A stretch of 56,092 nt of DNA from Pseudomonas kitaguniensis (lineage in GTDB: Bacteria; Pseudomonadota; Gammaproteobacteria; Pseudomonadales; Pseudomonadaceae). Made by a program: the position numbers and the translations under genes. The notes below the pieces were generated by a model. That model saw nothing but the letters and a program-made list of their open reading frames with translations. It was not told where the DNA came from and ran no database searches. Below are positions 1 through 10,126 of this stretch, in pieces; the first letter of the stretch is position 1, and every line of letters begins with the position of its first letter. Location: assembly GCF_009296165.1 (NCBI RefSeq), contig NZ_VUAZ01000057.1, forward strand, positions 1 to 56,092, read 5' to 3'.

Positions 1-79
1 AGCAACTCGCTGTCGAATCTCACATAACTCTTTGTTTACCAAGGAGTTTTCCGTTTCGACTGCGCCGGAAGTGGGGCGA

Positions 80-107
80 ATTATAGACGTCCAGAATCTG
101 CCGTCAA
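80..107 (-). promoter_or_regulatory. Strong sigma-70 promoter reading out of the left edge
   Basis: On the minus strand TTGACG (107-102) and a perfect TATAAT (85-80) are separated by 16 bp. They are followed by a GC-rich discriminator-like stretch (TCGCCCC), and an AT-rich block lies upstream. This resembles Pseudomonas stable-RNA promoters. The roughly 75 nt downstream to the window edge show no start codon with a ribosome binding site, which fits an rRNA or tRNA leader. The transcribed gene itself lies outside the window, so its identity is inference. Confidence 0.6.
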
Positions 108-184
108 CCGTTAATTTGAACTTTCTGGCAATAAGCCCAAAAAACCAGAAAACCCGCCTATATAGTCACTGCACGAGAGATTGT

Positions 185-202
185 TGAGCAATATATTGCT
201 CA
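185..202. promoter_or_regulatory. 18-bp perfect palindrome upstream of the EamA exporter
   Basis: TGAGCAATATATTGCTCA reads identically on both strands. It lies about 70 bp upstream of the exporter start at 270, a good position for an operator. The cognate regulator is unknown; none is encoded beside it inside the window. Confidence 0.45.
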
Positions 203-269
203 TTGCTGATCGCTTAAGCATCATAGCGTCTTCTGCTTCTCTATATATAACCTCGGACGAACGCCTTTA

Positions 270-1157
270 ATGACCACCCCACCCCGCGCCCTGGCCTCGG
301 CATTGTTTCCTGTCGGCCTGCTGCTGATCGCCATGGCGTCCATCCAGTCCGGTGCCTCTCTGGCCAAAAGTATGTTCCCCATCGTCGGCGCACAGGGCAC
401 GACCACCCTTCGCCTGATTTTCGCCAGCGTGATCATGCTGCTTGTATTACGCCCGTGGCGCGCCACGCTGACGGCCAAGTCGCTGCGTACCGTGGTCATC
501 TATGGGATGGCCCTGGGCGGCATGAACTTCCTCTTCTATATGTCGTTGCGCACAGTGCCCCTGGGCATCGCGGTAGCGCTGGAATTCACAGGGCCACTCG
601 CCGTCGCCCTTTACGCGTCGCGCCGAGCGGTGGACTTTCTATGGATTGGGCTTGCGGTCGCAGGTCTTCTGCTGCTGATCCCAACGGGAGGTACCAGCAG
701 CGGTATCGACTTGACCGGTGCCGCCTACGCCCTGGGCGCTGGCATTTGCTGGGCGCTCTACATTCTGTTTGGCCAAAAAGCCGGCAACGACAATGGCGTC
801 CAAACCGCCGCCCTCGGCGTAATGATCGCTGCCTTGTTTGTTGCGCCAATCGGCATCGTTCACGCCGGCACCGCCCTGCTGACGCCCGCATTGATCCCGG
901 TTGCAATCGCAGTCGCGGTACTCTCCACAGCCTTGCCCTATACCCTGGAAATGGTCGCGCTCACGCGCCTTCCCGCGCGCACCTTCGGCACCCTGATGAG
1001 TATCGAACCTGCATTCGGTGCGCTTTCCGGGCTGATCTTCCTGCAAGAACAGTTGTCACTCGCGCAATGGATGGCCATCACCTGCATCATTCTGGCCTCC
1101 ATCGGTGCCACCCTGACGATGCGTAATGAATCGAAACCATTGGTGCCGGCCGACTGA
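270..1157 (+). CDS. rhtA: EamA/DMT-family exporter, RhtA-like
   Basis: A 295-residue inner membrane protein with about ten hydrophobic segments arranged as two EamA repeats (roughly residues 10-140 and 150-285). This matches the drug/metabolite transporter superfamily. Length and composition fit RhtA, the threonine/homoserine exporter, and the internal 'ICWALYILFGQKAG' region is typical of the second repeat. The ATG at 270 gives a short cytoplasmic N-terminus before the first membrane segment, though the ribosome binding site is weak. It is monocistronic, with a perfect 18-bp palindrome upstream suggesting specific control. The exported substrate cannot be told from sequence; RhtA is the best family name but other DMT exporters are close. 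Confidence 0.8.
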   Translation: MTTPPRALASALFPVGLLLIAMASIQSGASLAKSMFPIVGAQGTTTLRLIFASVIMLLVLRPWRATLTAKSLRTVVIYGMALGGMNFLFYMSLRTVPLGIAVALEFTGPLAVALYASRRAVDFLWIGLAVAGLLLLIPTGGTSSGIDLTGAAYALGAGICWALYILFGQKAGNDNGVQTAALGVMIAALFVAPIGIVHAGTALLTPALIPVAIAVAVLSTALPYTLEMVALTRLPARTFGTLMSIEPAFGALSGLIFLQEQLSLAQWMAITCIILASIGATLTMRNESKPLVPAD

Positions 1158-1321
1158 TGATGGTTAAAAGGTAGCGCTGGTATTTGGCGCCCTTTTAGGC
1201 CATGTTTAGGCCGTAAACGAAAGTCCTGCATGGAGAATTTCGACAGGGACAGCTGAACTACAACCGAGAGCGAGTAGAGCCTGCTTCGAGCCTTTTTGCG
1301 AAGCGGCTATTAAGGATAGTA

Positions 1322-1603
1322 ATGAAGCAAATTTTGATACTGTTAATGGTCGTGAGCATTGTTGGCTGTGCTGCGACCACCAAGACAGAAGTGAAACGGG
1401 GCAAAAAAGGACTACACATCAACTGTTCCGGGCTGTCCTCCTCCTGGGACCAGTGCTACACCAGTGCAGCAAGCTCATGTGGTACCAAGGGTTACCGGGT
1501 TATCGCCAAGTCGGGTGACAATTCGGAAGAGCCTGGTGAGTACCCCTTCGGCCTCAACCCTGCCGGCTACACCAGCCGCAGCATGATTGTCATCTGTAAG
1601 TGA
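1322..1603 (+). CDS. Small secreted lipoprotein, unknown function
   Basis: A 93-residue protein starting MKQILILLMVVSIVGC. This is a type II signal peptide with lipobox IVGC (lipidated Cys16), followed by a polar mature domain of about 78 residues. The mature part carries four further cysteines (in NCSGL, DQCYT, SSCGT and the C-terminal VICK), so two disulfides in the periplasm are possible. A good ribosome binding site (AAGGA) sits 6 nt before the ATG. I do not recognise the family. It is monocistronic, between a plus-strand exporter and the minus-strand aminopeptidase. Confidence 0.65.
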   Translation: MKQILILLMVVSIVGCAATTKTEVKRGKKGLHINCSGLSSSWDQCYTSAASSCGTKGYRVIAKSGDNSEEPGEYPFGLNPAGYTSRSMIVICK

Positions 1604-1726
1604 ACGCCCGAGCAGTGCATTCCCGGCTGCTCCGCCCTTCTTGAAGGTATATGACAACGGCCCGGGGCCAGGCGTACGGCGACTGTATCGCCGAAGCCCA
1701 GGCCCAAGCCCCTGAACTGCAGCCGA

Positions 1727-3535
1727 TCAAATAGCCGCAGTACGCACCTGCAACCATTCCAACGCTGCGCCATTGAGCAACGGGCTCAAACGCGTACGCA
1801 CTTCGGCGTGGTAAGCGTTAAACCATTCGCGCTCGTCCGCCGTCAGCAACGACGACTCCAGGCAACGGGTGTCGATCGGGCACAAGGTGAGGGTTTCAAA
1901 CGAGAGGAACTCACCAAACTCGGTCTTGCCCGCCTCACGGTTCAATACCAGGTTTTCGATGCGCACACCCCAACGGCCCGGACGATAAGTGCCCGGTTCA
2001 ATCGAGGTAATCATCCCTGGCTGCATCGCGGTCTGCGGCGCCGCGGCGGCTTGATACGCGATCACCTGCGGGCCTTCATGCACATTTAGGAAATAGCCTA
2101 CGCCGTGGCCGGTGCCATGGCCGTAGTCCACGCCTTCGGCCCAGATCGGCGCACGCGCAATGGCATCCAACAGTGGCGACAGAATACCTTTGGGGAATTG
2201 CGCACGGGACAAGGCAATCACGCCCTTCAGCACCCGCGTGCAGTCACGCTTCTGCTCATCAGTTGGCGTACCGATCGGCACCATCCGCGTAATATCCGTG
2301 GTGCCGCCCAAGTACTGGCCGCCGGAGTCGATCAGCAGCAAGCCATCGCCTTCGATCACCGCGTGTTCTTCTTCGGTGGCATGGTAGTGCGGCATCGCAC
2401 CGTTAGCGTTAAACGCGGCGATGGTATTGAAACTCAGCGACACATAATCGGGGCGGCGTGCTCGCGCCGCGGTCAGGTGTTCGTCGATGCTCAGCTCGGT
2501 AATGCGTTCGCGGCCCAGTGCACTCTCCAGCCAAGCGAAGAATTCGCACAAGGCGGCGCCGTCCTGCTCCATGGCTTCGCGGATATGCTCGGCGTCCGCC
2601 AGGCTCTTGCGGGATTTGGCGAGGGTGGTCGGGTTCAGCCCTTCAACAAGCCTGACGCCCGAATCGAGGTTTTCCAGCAAACCGGCGGTCACGCGTGCCG
2701 GATCAACCTGCACGCTGGCACCCGACGGCACGTTGCGCAGCGCATCCGCCACTTCGCTGTAGTCGCGCAGGGTTACGCCATCCTGCTCCAGCACCGCGCG
2801 CAGTTCAGCGTCGACTTTGCTCAGTGCCACAAACAAGGTGGCCTGTTGCTGGTTGATCAGGGCAAAGGACACAAACACCGGATTAAACGACACATCGCCG
2901 CCGCGCAGGTTGAACAACCAGGCGATGTCATCAAGGGTGGCGATGAAGTGCCAATCGGCGCCTTTCTCTTTCAAGCTTGCGCGCAAGGCCGCCAGTTTCT
3001 CGCCACGGCTGACGGTCGCTTGCGGGGGCAGATGCGCGTAGATCGGCTGGTTAGGCAAGCTTGGGCGGTCGTGCCAGACCTCGTTCAGCAGGTCGATATC
3101 GGTGCGTAAACGCGCGCCGCGTTCGGCCAATTTGCTACCCAGCGTACGCGCCGACGCCACGGCCATCACCGCGCCGTCCACCGCGACCACGGCGCCCTCC
3201 GGCGTTTGCTCGGCCAGCCATTCCAGCGGGCCAGGTTGGCCTGGCTGCAATTTCACCAGCTCGATACCGCTGCCCTTGAGCTCCTTGGTCGCCTGCTCCC
3301 AGTAACGACTGTCGGCCCAGACGCCGGCGAAGTCAGCGGTGACAATCAGCGTCCCGACCGACCCATGAAACCCCGACAACCATTGCCGCCCCTGCCAATA
3401 ACCCGGCAAGTACTCGGACAAATGCGGGTCGGCCGACGGCACCAGCAAGGCGTGAATGCCCTCGCGGCTCATCAGTTCACGGGTATTCGCCAGGCGCTGG
3501 GGAACTGATCCATGGGGCAAAGGCTGCGTACTCAT
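1727..3535 (-). CDS. Aminopeptidase P family metallopeptidase (M24B)
   Basis: A 602-residue Xaa-Pro aminopeptidase that removes an N-terminal residue preceding proline, in the cytoplasm. The three-domain layout fits the long XPNPEP type: two creatinase-like domains (about 1-155 and 160-310), the M24 pita-bread domain (about 320-530) and a C-terminal extension. Metal ligands are visible as the Asp pair in LLIDSGGQYLGGTTDITR, the His in GHGTGHGVGYFLNVHEGP, and the Glu residues in TSIEPGTY and VRIENL. The start at 3535 (MSTQPLPHG) has AGGAG 6 nt upstream; a longer reading frame to 3580 lacks such support. It lies 58 bp downstream of the cysteine desulfurase on the same strand and may be cotranscribed with it. 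Confidence 0.88.
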   Translation of the reverse strand: MSTQPLPHGSVPQRLANTRELMSREGIHALLVPSADPHLSEYLPGYWQGRQWLSGFHGSVGTLIVTADFAGVWADSRYWEQATKELKGSGIELVKLQPGQPGPLEWLAEQTPEGAVVAVDGAVMAVASARTLGSKLAERGARLRTDIDLLNEVWHDRPSLPNQPIYAHLPPQATVSRGEKLAALRASLKEKGADWHFIATLDDIAWLFNLRGGDVSFNPVFVSFALINQQQATLFVALSKVDAELRAVLEQDGVTLRDYSEVADALRNVPSGASVQVDPARVTAGLLENLDSGVRLVEGLNPTTLAKSRKSLADAEHIREAMEQDGAALCEFFAWLESALGRERITELSIDEHLTAARARRPDYVSLSFNTIAAFNANGAMPHYHATEEEHAVIEGDGLLLIDSGGQYLGGTTDITRMVPIGTPTDEQKRDCTRVLKGVIALSRAQFPKGILSPLLDAIARAPIWAEGVDYGHGTGHGVGYFLNVHEGPQVIAYQAAAAPQTAMQPGMITSIEPGTYRPGRWGVRIENLVLNREAGKTEFGEFLSFETLTLCPIDTRCLESSLLTADEREWFNAYHAEVRTRLSPLLNGAALEWLQVRTAAI

Positions 3536-3592
3536 TGTGTCTCCTGCTAACCACTGATAGTTGTTATAGGTTGCGAACAAATAGGGTGCGAA

Positions 3593-4765
3593 TCAGACGG
3601 CCCAGAACGCCGGTGCACTGGCCAGCGCGGCTTTGATCAATTGCACGGCCTGGTCGATGTCCTGTTCGGTGGTAAACCGGCCCAGGCTCAAGCGAATGGT
3701 TCGACCGGCGCTGCGCGCGTCATGCCCCAGCGCCAAAAGCACGTGCGACGGCGCGTTGCTTGCCGAGTTACAGGCAGAGGTCGCTGAAAAAGCCATACCC
3801 GCGCTCAGTGCGGCTGAATTGAACTCGCCTTCGCTGAACGTCAGGCTCAAGGTATGCGGAATACGCTGCGTAGGGCTGCCGTTGAGGCGCACACCGCCAA
3901 GCGTGTCCAACTGATCCAGCAAGCGTTGGCGCAACGCCACGATCACAGCTTTCTCTTCGGCAAACGACTGCGCTGCCAACGCGAACGCCGTGCCCATACC
4001 GGCAATCTGGTGCGTCGCCAGCGTGCCGGAGCGCAACCCGCCCTCGTGGCCGCCGCCGTGAATCTGCGCCAGCACTTTGTGTTGCGCCCGAGGGCCGACA
4101 TACAGCGCGCCGATACCTTTGGGGCCGTACAGCTTGTGCGCGGAAAACGACATCAAATCCACTGGCCATTCAGCCAGATTGATGGCCACCTTGCCCGCGC
4201 CTTGCGCCGCGTCCACATGCAGCAACGCGCCGTGTTCACGTACGCGTGCGCCGATGCCGCGGATGTCGTTCAAGGTGCCCAGCTCGTTATTCACCAGCAT
4301 CAACGACACCAGAAAGGTGTCCTCGCGCAGCGCTTGCGCCACCGCCTCGGCGCTGATCAGCCCGTCGGCGTCCGGCACCAAATAGGTCACGGCCACCCCG
4401 GCTTCCTGTAACTGCCGCGCGGTGTCCAGCGTGGCCTTGTGTTCGATCTGGCTGGTGATGATGTGCCCACCCGTCACGCCACTCTCAAGGCCGCGCGCCT
4501 GGGCGACGCCCTTGATCGCGAGGTTGTTGGATTCGGTGGCGCCGGAGGTCCAGACGATCTGTTCGGGCTGGGCACCGACCAACTCGGCCACCTGCCGACG
4601 TGCCTGTTCAACCGTTTGCCGGGCCGCCTGGCCGAACGCATGGGAACTGGACGCAGGGTTACCGAAATTGGCATTGAAGCCCAAACACTCGACCATCACC
4701 TGGATGACCCGCTCATCCACCGGCGTGGTGGCGGCGTAGTCGAAATACAGCGGACGTTTATTCAT
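3593..4765 (-). CDS. Cysteine desulfurase (NifS/IscS-like, PLP-dependent)
   Basis: A 390-residue aminotransferase class V enzyme that takes sulfur from L-cysteine as a persulfide. Visible marks: N-terminal [23 protein letters not shown] (PLP phosphate contacts); the PLP lysine in [16 protein letters not shown] in [15 protein letters not shown]; and the catalytic cysteine in [12 protein letters not shown] near residue 325, matching the group I loop. The start [14 protein letters not shown] at 4765 is preferred over an upstream in-frame codon because it matches the family N-terminus. It is not in an isc or suf cluster, so it is a stand-alone paralogue that may serve tRNA thiolation or another sulfur acceptor (inference). 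Confidence 0.88.
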   Translation of the reverse strand: MNKRPLYFDYAATTPVDERVIQVMVECLGFNANFGNPASSSHAFGQAARQTVEQARRQVAELVGAQPEQIVWTSGATESNNLAIKGVAQARGLESGVTGGHIITSQIEHKATLDTARQLQEAGVAVTYLVPDADGLISAEAVAQALREDTFLVSLMLVNNELGTLNDIRGIGARVREHGALLHVDAAQGAGKVAINLAEWPVDLMSFSAHKLYGPKGIGALYVGPRAQHKVLAQIHGGGHEGGLRSGTLATHQIAGMGTAFALAAQSFAEEKAVIVALRQRLLDQLDTLGGVRLNGSPTQRIPHTLSLTFSEGEFNSAALSAGMAFSATSACNSASNAPSHVLLALGHDARSAGRTIRLSLGRFTTEQDIDQAVQLIKAALASAPAFWAV

Positions 4766-4941
4766 GACGTTTAGACTCGCAGAGCATATTCCCGAGAGCA
4801 GCGCCTCAGGCGGCATCGACCGGAACAGAGGTCGTCAGGTTTAACCGATCGAATGCCATTAAAAAAGACCACTTTAGGCAAATGTGCGTAGGAACGCTCC
4901 TGAAATTCAGCTTAACAGGCTGAAGTCGCTGAATGGCAAAC

Positions 4942-4976
4942 AAAAAGCCCGAGGTTCCTTAAGGGAGACCTCGGGC
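4942..4976 (-). terminator. Rho-independent terminator of the small lipoprotein gene
   Basis: GCCCGAGGT (4947-4955) pairs perfectly with ACCTCGGGC (4968-4976) across a 12-nt loop. The AAAAA at 4942-4946 gives a U-run on the minus transcript. It lies just past the stop of the 4998-5267 gene. Confidence 0.75.
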
Positions 4977-4997
4977 TGATTGCCGCTGAACGCCGAC

Positions 4998-5267
4998 TCA
5001 ACTGGGACGATCATGCAGAGCCACGCTGCGTTCGGCGTTCATTTCGCCTTGGCGATCAAAACCAAACGGCTGCTGTGGCGGGCGGGTCAGTACAGCACGC
5101 TGCTGTTGATATTCATCAAACGACAAGCCTCGACGGCTCAAGGCTTCCAGAGCCAATTGCGTGGATTCTTCAGCGGTGTACGGGCGCAGCTCAGGCGATG
5201 CGTGAGTCGCACACCCTGCGAGCACGGAGCTGGCAACTAAAAGCGAAACAGCGAGAAAGCGGTTCAT
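4998..5267 (-). CDS. Small lipoprotein, unknown function
   Basis: An 89-residue protein starting MNRFLAVSLLVASSVLAGC, a clear type II signal peptide with lipobox LAGC (Cys19). The mature domain of about 70 residues is polar and mostly helical by composition (ELRPYTAEESTQLALEALSRRGLSFDEY). The start at 5267 is chosen because it begins the signal peptide; an upstream in-frame codon adds 11 residues of no apparent use. A good terminator follows. I do not recognise a named family. It probably sits in the outer or inner membrane facing the periplasm. Confidence 0.68.
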   Translation of the reverse strand: MNRFLAVSLLVASSVLAGCATHASPELRPYTAEESTQLALEALSRRGLSFDEYQQQRAVLTRPPQQPFGFDRQGEMNAERSVALHDRPS

Positions 5268-5494
5268 CGTGAAGGCCCTGCGAAGGAGGTTTGAAGTCAA
5301 TGAGCACAGGCTACTCCCGCCGCTTCACGCTGAAAAATCATCGCCCGTGATAGTCGCTATCAACCGTTCAGGCCTCTTCGATACCGAAGCACTTATATTC
5401 AATTTAGATCTATAAATATGGAAATACGTTCGTTTACGGAATAAACGCAACCCTCTATAACTGGCGACACAGAACCCACACTGTTCGCCACGCA

Positions 5495-5514
5495 ACTGTT
5501 GCACTGGCAACAGT
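5495..5514. promoter_or_regulatory. Palindromic enhancer-like site upstream of msuE (candidate SfnR site)
   Basis: ACTGTTGC-ACTG-GCAACAGT is a perfect inverted repeat with 8-bp arms. It is centred about 95 bp upstream of the GG of the sigma-54 promoter, the usual distance for an upstream activator sequence. The half-site CAACAG recurs at 5554-5559. Binding by SfnR, encoded at the end of this operon, is inference. Confidence 0.55.
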
Positions 5515-5596
5515 CATTCAACAAAACACCAGACACCCAACAGCTTAAATTTTCAACAGTGAGTCTGCAGCCCACGCCAATCGGGGCTTTGAGCCG

Positions 5597-5613
5597 TTGG
5601 TACAGCTCTTGCT
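5597..5613 (+). promoter_or_regulatory. Sigma-54 (-24/-12) promoter of msuEDC-sfnR
   Basis: TTGGTAC-AGCTC-TTGCT has the invariant GG (5599-5600) and GC (5611-5612) separated by exactly 10 bp and matches the RpoN consensus TTGGCAC-N5-TTGCW at nearly every position. A transcript would start near 5624, 40 nt before the msuE start codon. Confidence 0.82.
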
Positions 5614-5665
5614 CAATCGGTTCCACCTCACTTGTCACGCACCACTGTTGAAAAAGGAACTGTTT

Positions 5666-6229
5666 ATGACCCGTCCCCTGAATGTGGTTGCCGTCTCCGG
5701 CGGAACCTGGCGCCCGTCGCGAACCCTGGTACTTACCCAAGCGGTGTTGGCCGAACTCGCCAACGTGCTGCCGATACAGACCACGCTGATCGAACTCGGC
5801 GATATTGCCCGACCTTTAGGCGGCGCACTGTCGCGCGATGAGCTGCCAGCGGAGGTCGAAGCGCAACTGTTGGCCATCGAACAGGCGGACTTGCTGATTG
5901 TCGCCGCGCCGGTGTATCGCGGCTCTTACCCTGGCCTGCTCAAACACCTGTTCGACCTGATCGGCCTAAACGCATTGATCAACACGCCGGTGCTGCTGGC
6001 GGCGACCGGTGGCAGCGAGCGCCATGCGCTGGTGATTGATCACCAACTGCGTCCGCTGTTCAGCTTCTTCCAGGCACTGACCCTGCCAATCGGCGTGTAC
6101 GCCACCGAAGCCGATTTCACCGACTACCAAATAACCAGCGAGTTGCTAAAAGCCCGTATTCAACTGGCCGCAGAACGTGCAGCGCCTTTGTTTGCCGCGC
6201 ACTCCCCTTCGCTGCTGAAAATAGCCTAA
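5666..6229 (+). CDS. msuE: NADPH-dependent FMN reductase MsuE
   Basis: A 187-residue flavodoxin-fold FMN reductase that supplies FMNH2 to the two monooxygenases encoded downstream. The N-terminal VAVSGGTWRPSRTLVL phosphate-binding loop, VAAPVYRGSYPGLLKHLFD and ATGGSERHALVIDHQLRP are typical of the SsuE/MsuE family. The start MTRPLN at 5666 is supported by AAAAGGAA a few nt upstream; the longer in-frame reading begins inside the sigma-54 promoter and is excluded. It is the first gene of msuE-msuD-msuC-sfnR, 9 bp before msuD. Confidence 0.9.
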   Translation: MTRPLNVVAVSGGTWRPSRTLVLTQAVLAELANVLPIQTTLIELGDIARPLGGALSRDELPAEVEAQLLAIEQADLLIVAAPVYRGSYPGLLKHLFDLIGLNALINTPVLLAATGGSERHALVIDHQLRPLFSFFQALTLPIGVYATEADFTDYQITSELLKARIQLAAERAAPLFAAHSPSLLKIA

Positions 6230-6238
6230 GGATTTGTC

Positions 6239-7384
6239 ATGGATGTTTTCTGGTTTCTGCCAACCCACGGCGACGGTCATTACCTGGGCACCACCCAAGG
6301 TGCACGCTCGGTCACCCTTAATTATCTGAAGCAAGTTGCGCAAGCCGCTGACAGCCTCGGTTACTACGGCGTGTTGATTCCCACCGGACGCTCGTGCGAA
6401 GACTCGTGGGTCATTGCCTCGGCGCTGGTACCGCTGACAGAACGCCTGCGCTACCTAGTGGCGATTCGCCCGGGCATCATCTCGCCTACGGTGTCGGCGC
6501 GCATGGCCGCAACACTGGACCGTCTGTCCAACGGCCGCCTGCTGATCAACGTGGTGACCGGCGGCGACCCCGACGAGAACCGCGGCGACGGCAGTTTCCT
6601 CGACCACAGCGAACGCTACGAAGTCTCCGACGAATTCCTGCAGATATGGCGCCGCGTGTTGCAGGGCGAATCGGTAAATTTCGAAGGCAAACACCTGCGT
6701 GTGCACAACGCCAAGGCACTTTACCCACCGGTGCAAAAGCCTTATCCGCCGCTGTACTTCGGCGGTTCCTCCGACGCCGCCCATGACCTCGCCGCCGAAC
6801 AGGTGGACGTGTACCTCACGTGGGGCGAGCCGCCTGCCGCCGTTGCGGAAAAACTTGCCGATGTACGCGAACGCGCCGCACGCCACGGGCGCTCCGTAAA
6901 GTTCGGCATTCGCCTGCACGTGATCGTGCGCGAAACCGAAGAAGAGGCCTGGAAGGCCGCCGACAAACTTATCGAGCACATCAGCGACGAAACCATCGCC
7001 GCCGCACAAAAGTCTTTTTCGCGCTTTGACTCCGAAGGCCAGCGACGCATGGCGGCCTTGCACGATGGGCGCCGCGACAACCTGCAAATCGCGCCAAACC
7101 TGTGGGCCGGCGTCGGCCTGGTACGCGGCGGCGCTGGTACGGCCTTGGTGGGTAACCCTCAACAAGTCGCCGAGCGCATCAAGGAATACGCAGACCTGGG
7201 CATCGAAAGCTTCATCTTCTCCGGCTACCCGCACCTGGAAGAGGCGTATCGCTTTGCCGAACTGGTGTTCCCGCTGTTGCCCGAACCCTACGCGAGCCTT
7301 GCCGGGCGCGGCGTCACTAACCTCACTGGCCCGTTCGGCGAAATGATTGCCAACGATGTACTGCCCGCGACGAATAAAGCCTGA
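6239..7384 (+). CDS. msuD: FMNH2-dependent alkanesulfonate monooxygenase MsuD
   Basis: A 381-residue bacterial-luciferase-like TIM-barrel enzyme that uses FMNH2 and O2 to cleave the C-S bond of short alkanesulfonates, releasing sulfite for assimilation. N-terminal [43 protein letters not shown] and [27 protein letters not shown] are SsuD/MsuD hallmarks, and length matches SsuD (about 381). The MsuD rather than SsuD name rests on its position between msuE and msuC in an operon without ssuABC transport genes. The ribosome binding site AAGGA lies before the ATG. Confidence 0.9.
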   Translation: MDVFWFLPTHGDGHYLGTTQGARSVTLNYLKQVAQAADSLGYYGVLIPTGRSCEDSWVIASALVPLTERLRYLVAIRPGIISPTVSARMAATLDRLSNGRLLINVVTGGDPDENRGDGSFLDHSERYEVSDEFLQIWRRVLQGESVNFEGKHLRVHNAKALYPPVQKPYPPLYFGGSSDAAHDLAAEQVDVYLTWGEPPAAVAEKLADVRERAARHGRSVKFGIRLHVIVRETEEEAWKAADKLIEHISDETIAAAQKSFSRFDSEGQRRMAALHDGRRDNLQIAPNLWAGVGLVRGGAGTALVGNPQQVAERIKEYADLGIESFIFSGYPHLEEAYRFAELVFPLLPEPYASLAGRGVTNLTGPFGEMIANDVLPATNKA

Positions 7385-7420
7385 GAACACTGACAGTCGC
7401 TCAATAGTGAGGAACACCGC

Positions 7421-8608
7421 GTGACAGCCAAACCCAACAGCGTCCTGCCATCGCCTTTGCAGACCGCCAAATTGCTGGCCGCCGAGTTCGCCGTCAGCGC
7501 CGTTGAACGCGACGAGCGCGGCGGCACCCCCAAAGCCGAGCGTGAGGCCTTGCGCCAAAGTGGCCTGCTGGCCCTGAGCATTCCCCGCCAATACGGTGGG
7601 CTCGACGCGCGCTGGAGCGAAACCCTCGGCATCGTGCGCGAATTCGCCAAGGTCGACAGCTCGATTGCCCACGTCTTCGGCTTTCACCACTTGATGCTCG
7701 CCACCGTGCGCCTGTTTGCACGCCCGGACCAATGGCAGCCGTGGTTTGAACAAACCGCGCGCAAAAACTGGTTCTGGGGCAACGCCCTCAACCCGTTGGA
7801 CACGCGCACGGTGGTCAAGGATTTCAGCGGCTGGCGCGAGTTCTCCGGCAAAAAGAGTTTCTGCTCCGGCGCCAGCGATTCAGAAATGCTCATCGCCTCG
7901 GCGGTGGATGAAAACGCCGGCGGCAAGCTGTTGATCGCAGCCATCCCCAGCGGGCGCAGCGGCATCACCTTGCACAACGACTGGAACAACATCGGCCAAC
8001 GCCAGACCGACAGCGGTAGCGCCAGCTTCGAACGGGTGCGCGTCGAGGAATCGGAATTGCTGCTGGACCCCGGCCCTTTGAGCACACCCTTCGCCTGCCT
8101 GCGGCCACTGATCGCGCAGTTGACCTTCACAAACATGTTTCTCGGGATTGCCGAAGGCGCCTTTGAAGAAGCGCGCAATTACACGCTGACCGAAACCCGT
8201 TCGTGGCACAAATCCACAGCCGTCGACGTGCGCCAGGACCCTTACGTATTGCACCACTACGGCGAGTTCTGGGTGGCTTTGGAGGGCATGCGCCTGCTGG
8301 TGGAGCGCGCTGGCGAGCTGCTCGATCAGGCGTGGGCCAAAGGCGCCAACCTCAGCGAACACGAACGCGGCCAACTGGCGATTGCGATTGCCACGGCCAA
8401 AGTCGCCGCCACGCGTCAAGGCCTCGACCTGTGCAGCCGCCTGTTTGAAGTCACCGGCGCACGTTCAACCCACGCCTCGCTGCGCCTGGACCGCTATTGG
8501 CGCAACCTGCGCACACAAACGTTGCACGACCCGGTGGACTACAAACTCCACGAACTCGGGGACTGGGCGTTGAACCAGTCCCTGCCGATTCCGACGTTCT
8601 ACTCCTGA
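7421..8608 (+). CDS. msuC: Acyl-CoA-dehydrogenase-fold FMNH2 monooxygenase MsuC/SfnC-like
   Basis: A 395-residue flavoprotein of the acyl-CoA dehydrogenase fold, the subgroup containing DszC, SfnC and MsuC monooxygenases rather than true dehydrogenases. In Pseudomonas, MsuC oxidises methanesulfinate to methanesulfonate, which MsuD then uses. Visible features: the N-terminal helical region (LLAAEFAVSAVERDERGGTPKAER), LALSIPRQYGGLDARWSE, and FHHLMLATVRLF. The GTG start at 7421 has GAGGA about 7 nt upstream. Its position between msuD and sfnR supports the assignment; the exact substrate is inferred from the operon. Confidence 0.85.
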   Translation: MTAKPNSVLPSPLQTAKLLAAEFAVSAVERDERGGTPKAEREALRQSGLLALSIPRQYGGLDARWSETLGIVREFAKVDSSIAHVFGFHHLMLATVRLFARPDQWQPWFEQTARKNWFWGNALNPLDTRTVVKDFSGWREFSGKKSFCSGASDSEMLIASAVDENAGGKLLIAAIPSGRSGITLHNDWNNIGQRQTDSGSASFERVRVEESELLLDPGPLSTPFACLRPLIAQLTFTNMFLGIAEGAFEEARNYTLTETRSWHKSTAVDVRQDPYVLHHYGEFWVALEGMRLLVERAGELLDQAWAKGANLSEHERGQLAIAIATAKVAATRQGLDLCSRLFEVTGARSTHASLRLDRYWRNLRTQTLHDPVDYKLHELGDWALNQSLPIPTFYS

Positions 8609-8619
8609 GAGAGGTGCCC

Positions 8620-9711
<1,092 letters not shown>

Positions 9712-9723
<12 letters not shown>

Positions 9724-10077
9724 GCGGCAGTGCAACGCGTTGTCATGGCTGCGCTCAAAACTGCGCAGCACCTGGAACGAACCGAAGGTCACCGCTGTGG
9801 CCTGGTGCGTGCGAATCAGCCTCCAGAAGTCTTCCGCGCCCTGCTCAAAGCCCTTAAAGGCCGCCTCGCCGTCCTCGCGCGAACGCCATTGCAGGTAATT
9901 GAGCACCCGTCGCCCGTCATCGCTGACCTGCACGCTCGCGTTAATAAAGCCGCGATTGCCATGCGCCAGGCGCTCGCTTTGGGTGGACAAGGCCGCCACC
10001 AGAGCGAGTTGCTGCCGAGGCTCGATCTGAAACTCGATCAACTGCGTAAAACCGCGACTCTTCTCTAATATCTGCAT
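9712..10077 (-). CDS. Antibiotic-biosynthesis-monooxygenase (ABM) domain protein, SoxR target
   Basis: A 121-residue protein of the dimeric ABM ferredoxin-like fold, probably a small heme- or flavin-free monooxygenase acting on quinones or redox-active compounds. Visible features are FIEFQIEP-like strand 1 (LIEFQIEPRQQLAL), the helix with NRGFINASVQVSDDGRRVLNYLQWRSREDGEAAF, and a C-terminal strand. The start at 10077 has AGAGGAGTG upstream. The gene is divergent from soxR and its promoter has a SoxR box in an over-long spacer, so superoxide- or redox-cycler-induced expression is expected. In P. aeruginosa a homologous monooxygenase gene beside soxR is a known SoxR target. Its 3' end overlaps the sfnR 3' end by 12 bp. 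Confidence 0.82.
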
Positions 10078-10126
10078 GAACACTCCTCTTTCTCTGTAGG
10101 CAAAATCTTGCGATCCAATGCAGCGC

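Noticed and set aside
2105..3109. 334-residue open frame antisense to the aminopeptidase P gene
   Set aside because: It is an antisense shadow of the M24 coding sequence with no recognisable protein features.
6455..7753. 432-residue frame antisense to msuD/msuC
   Set aside because: It overlaps two well-supported genes and its composition is of the antisense type.
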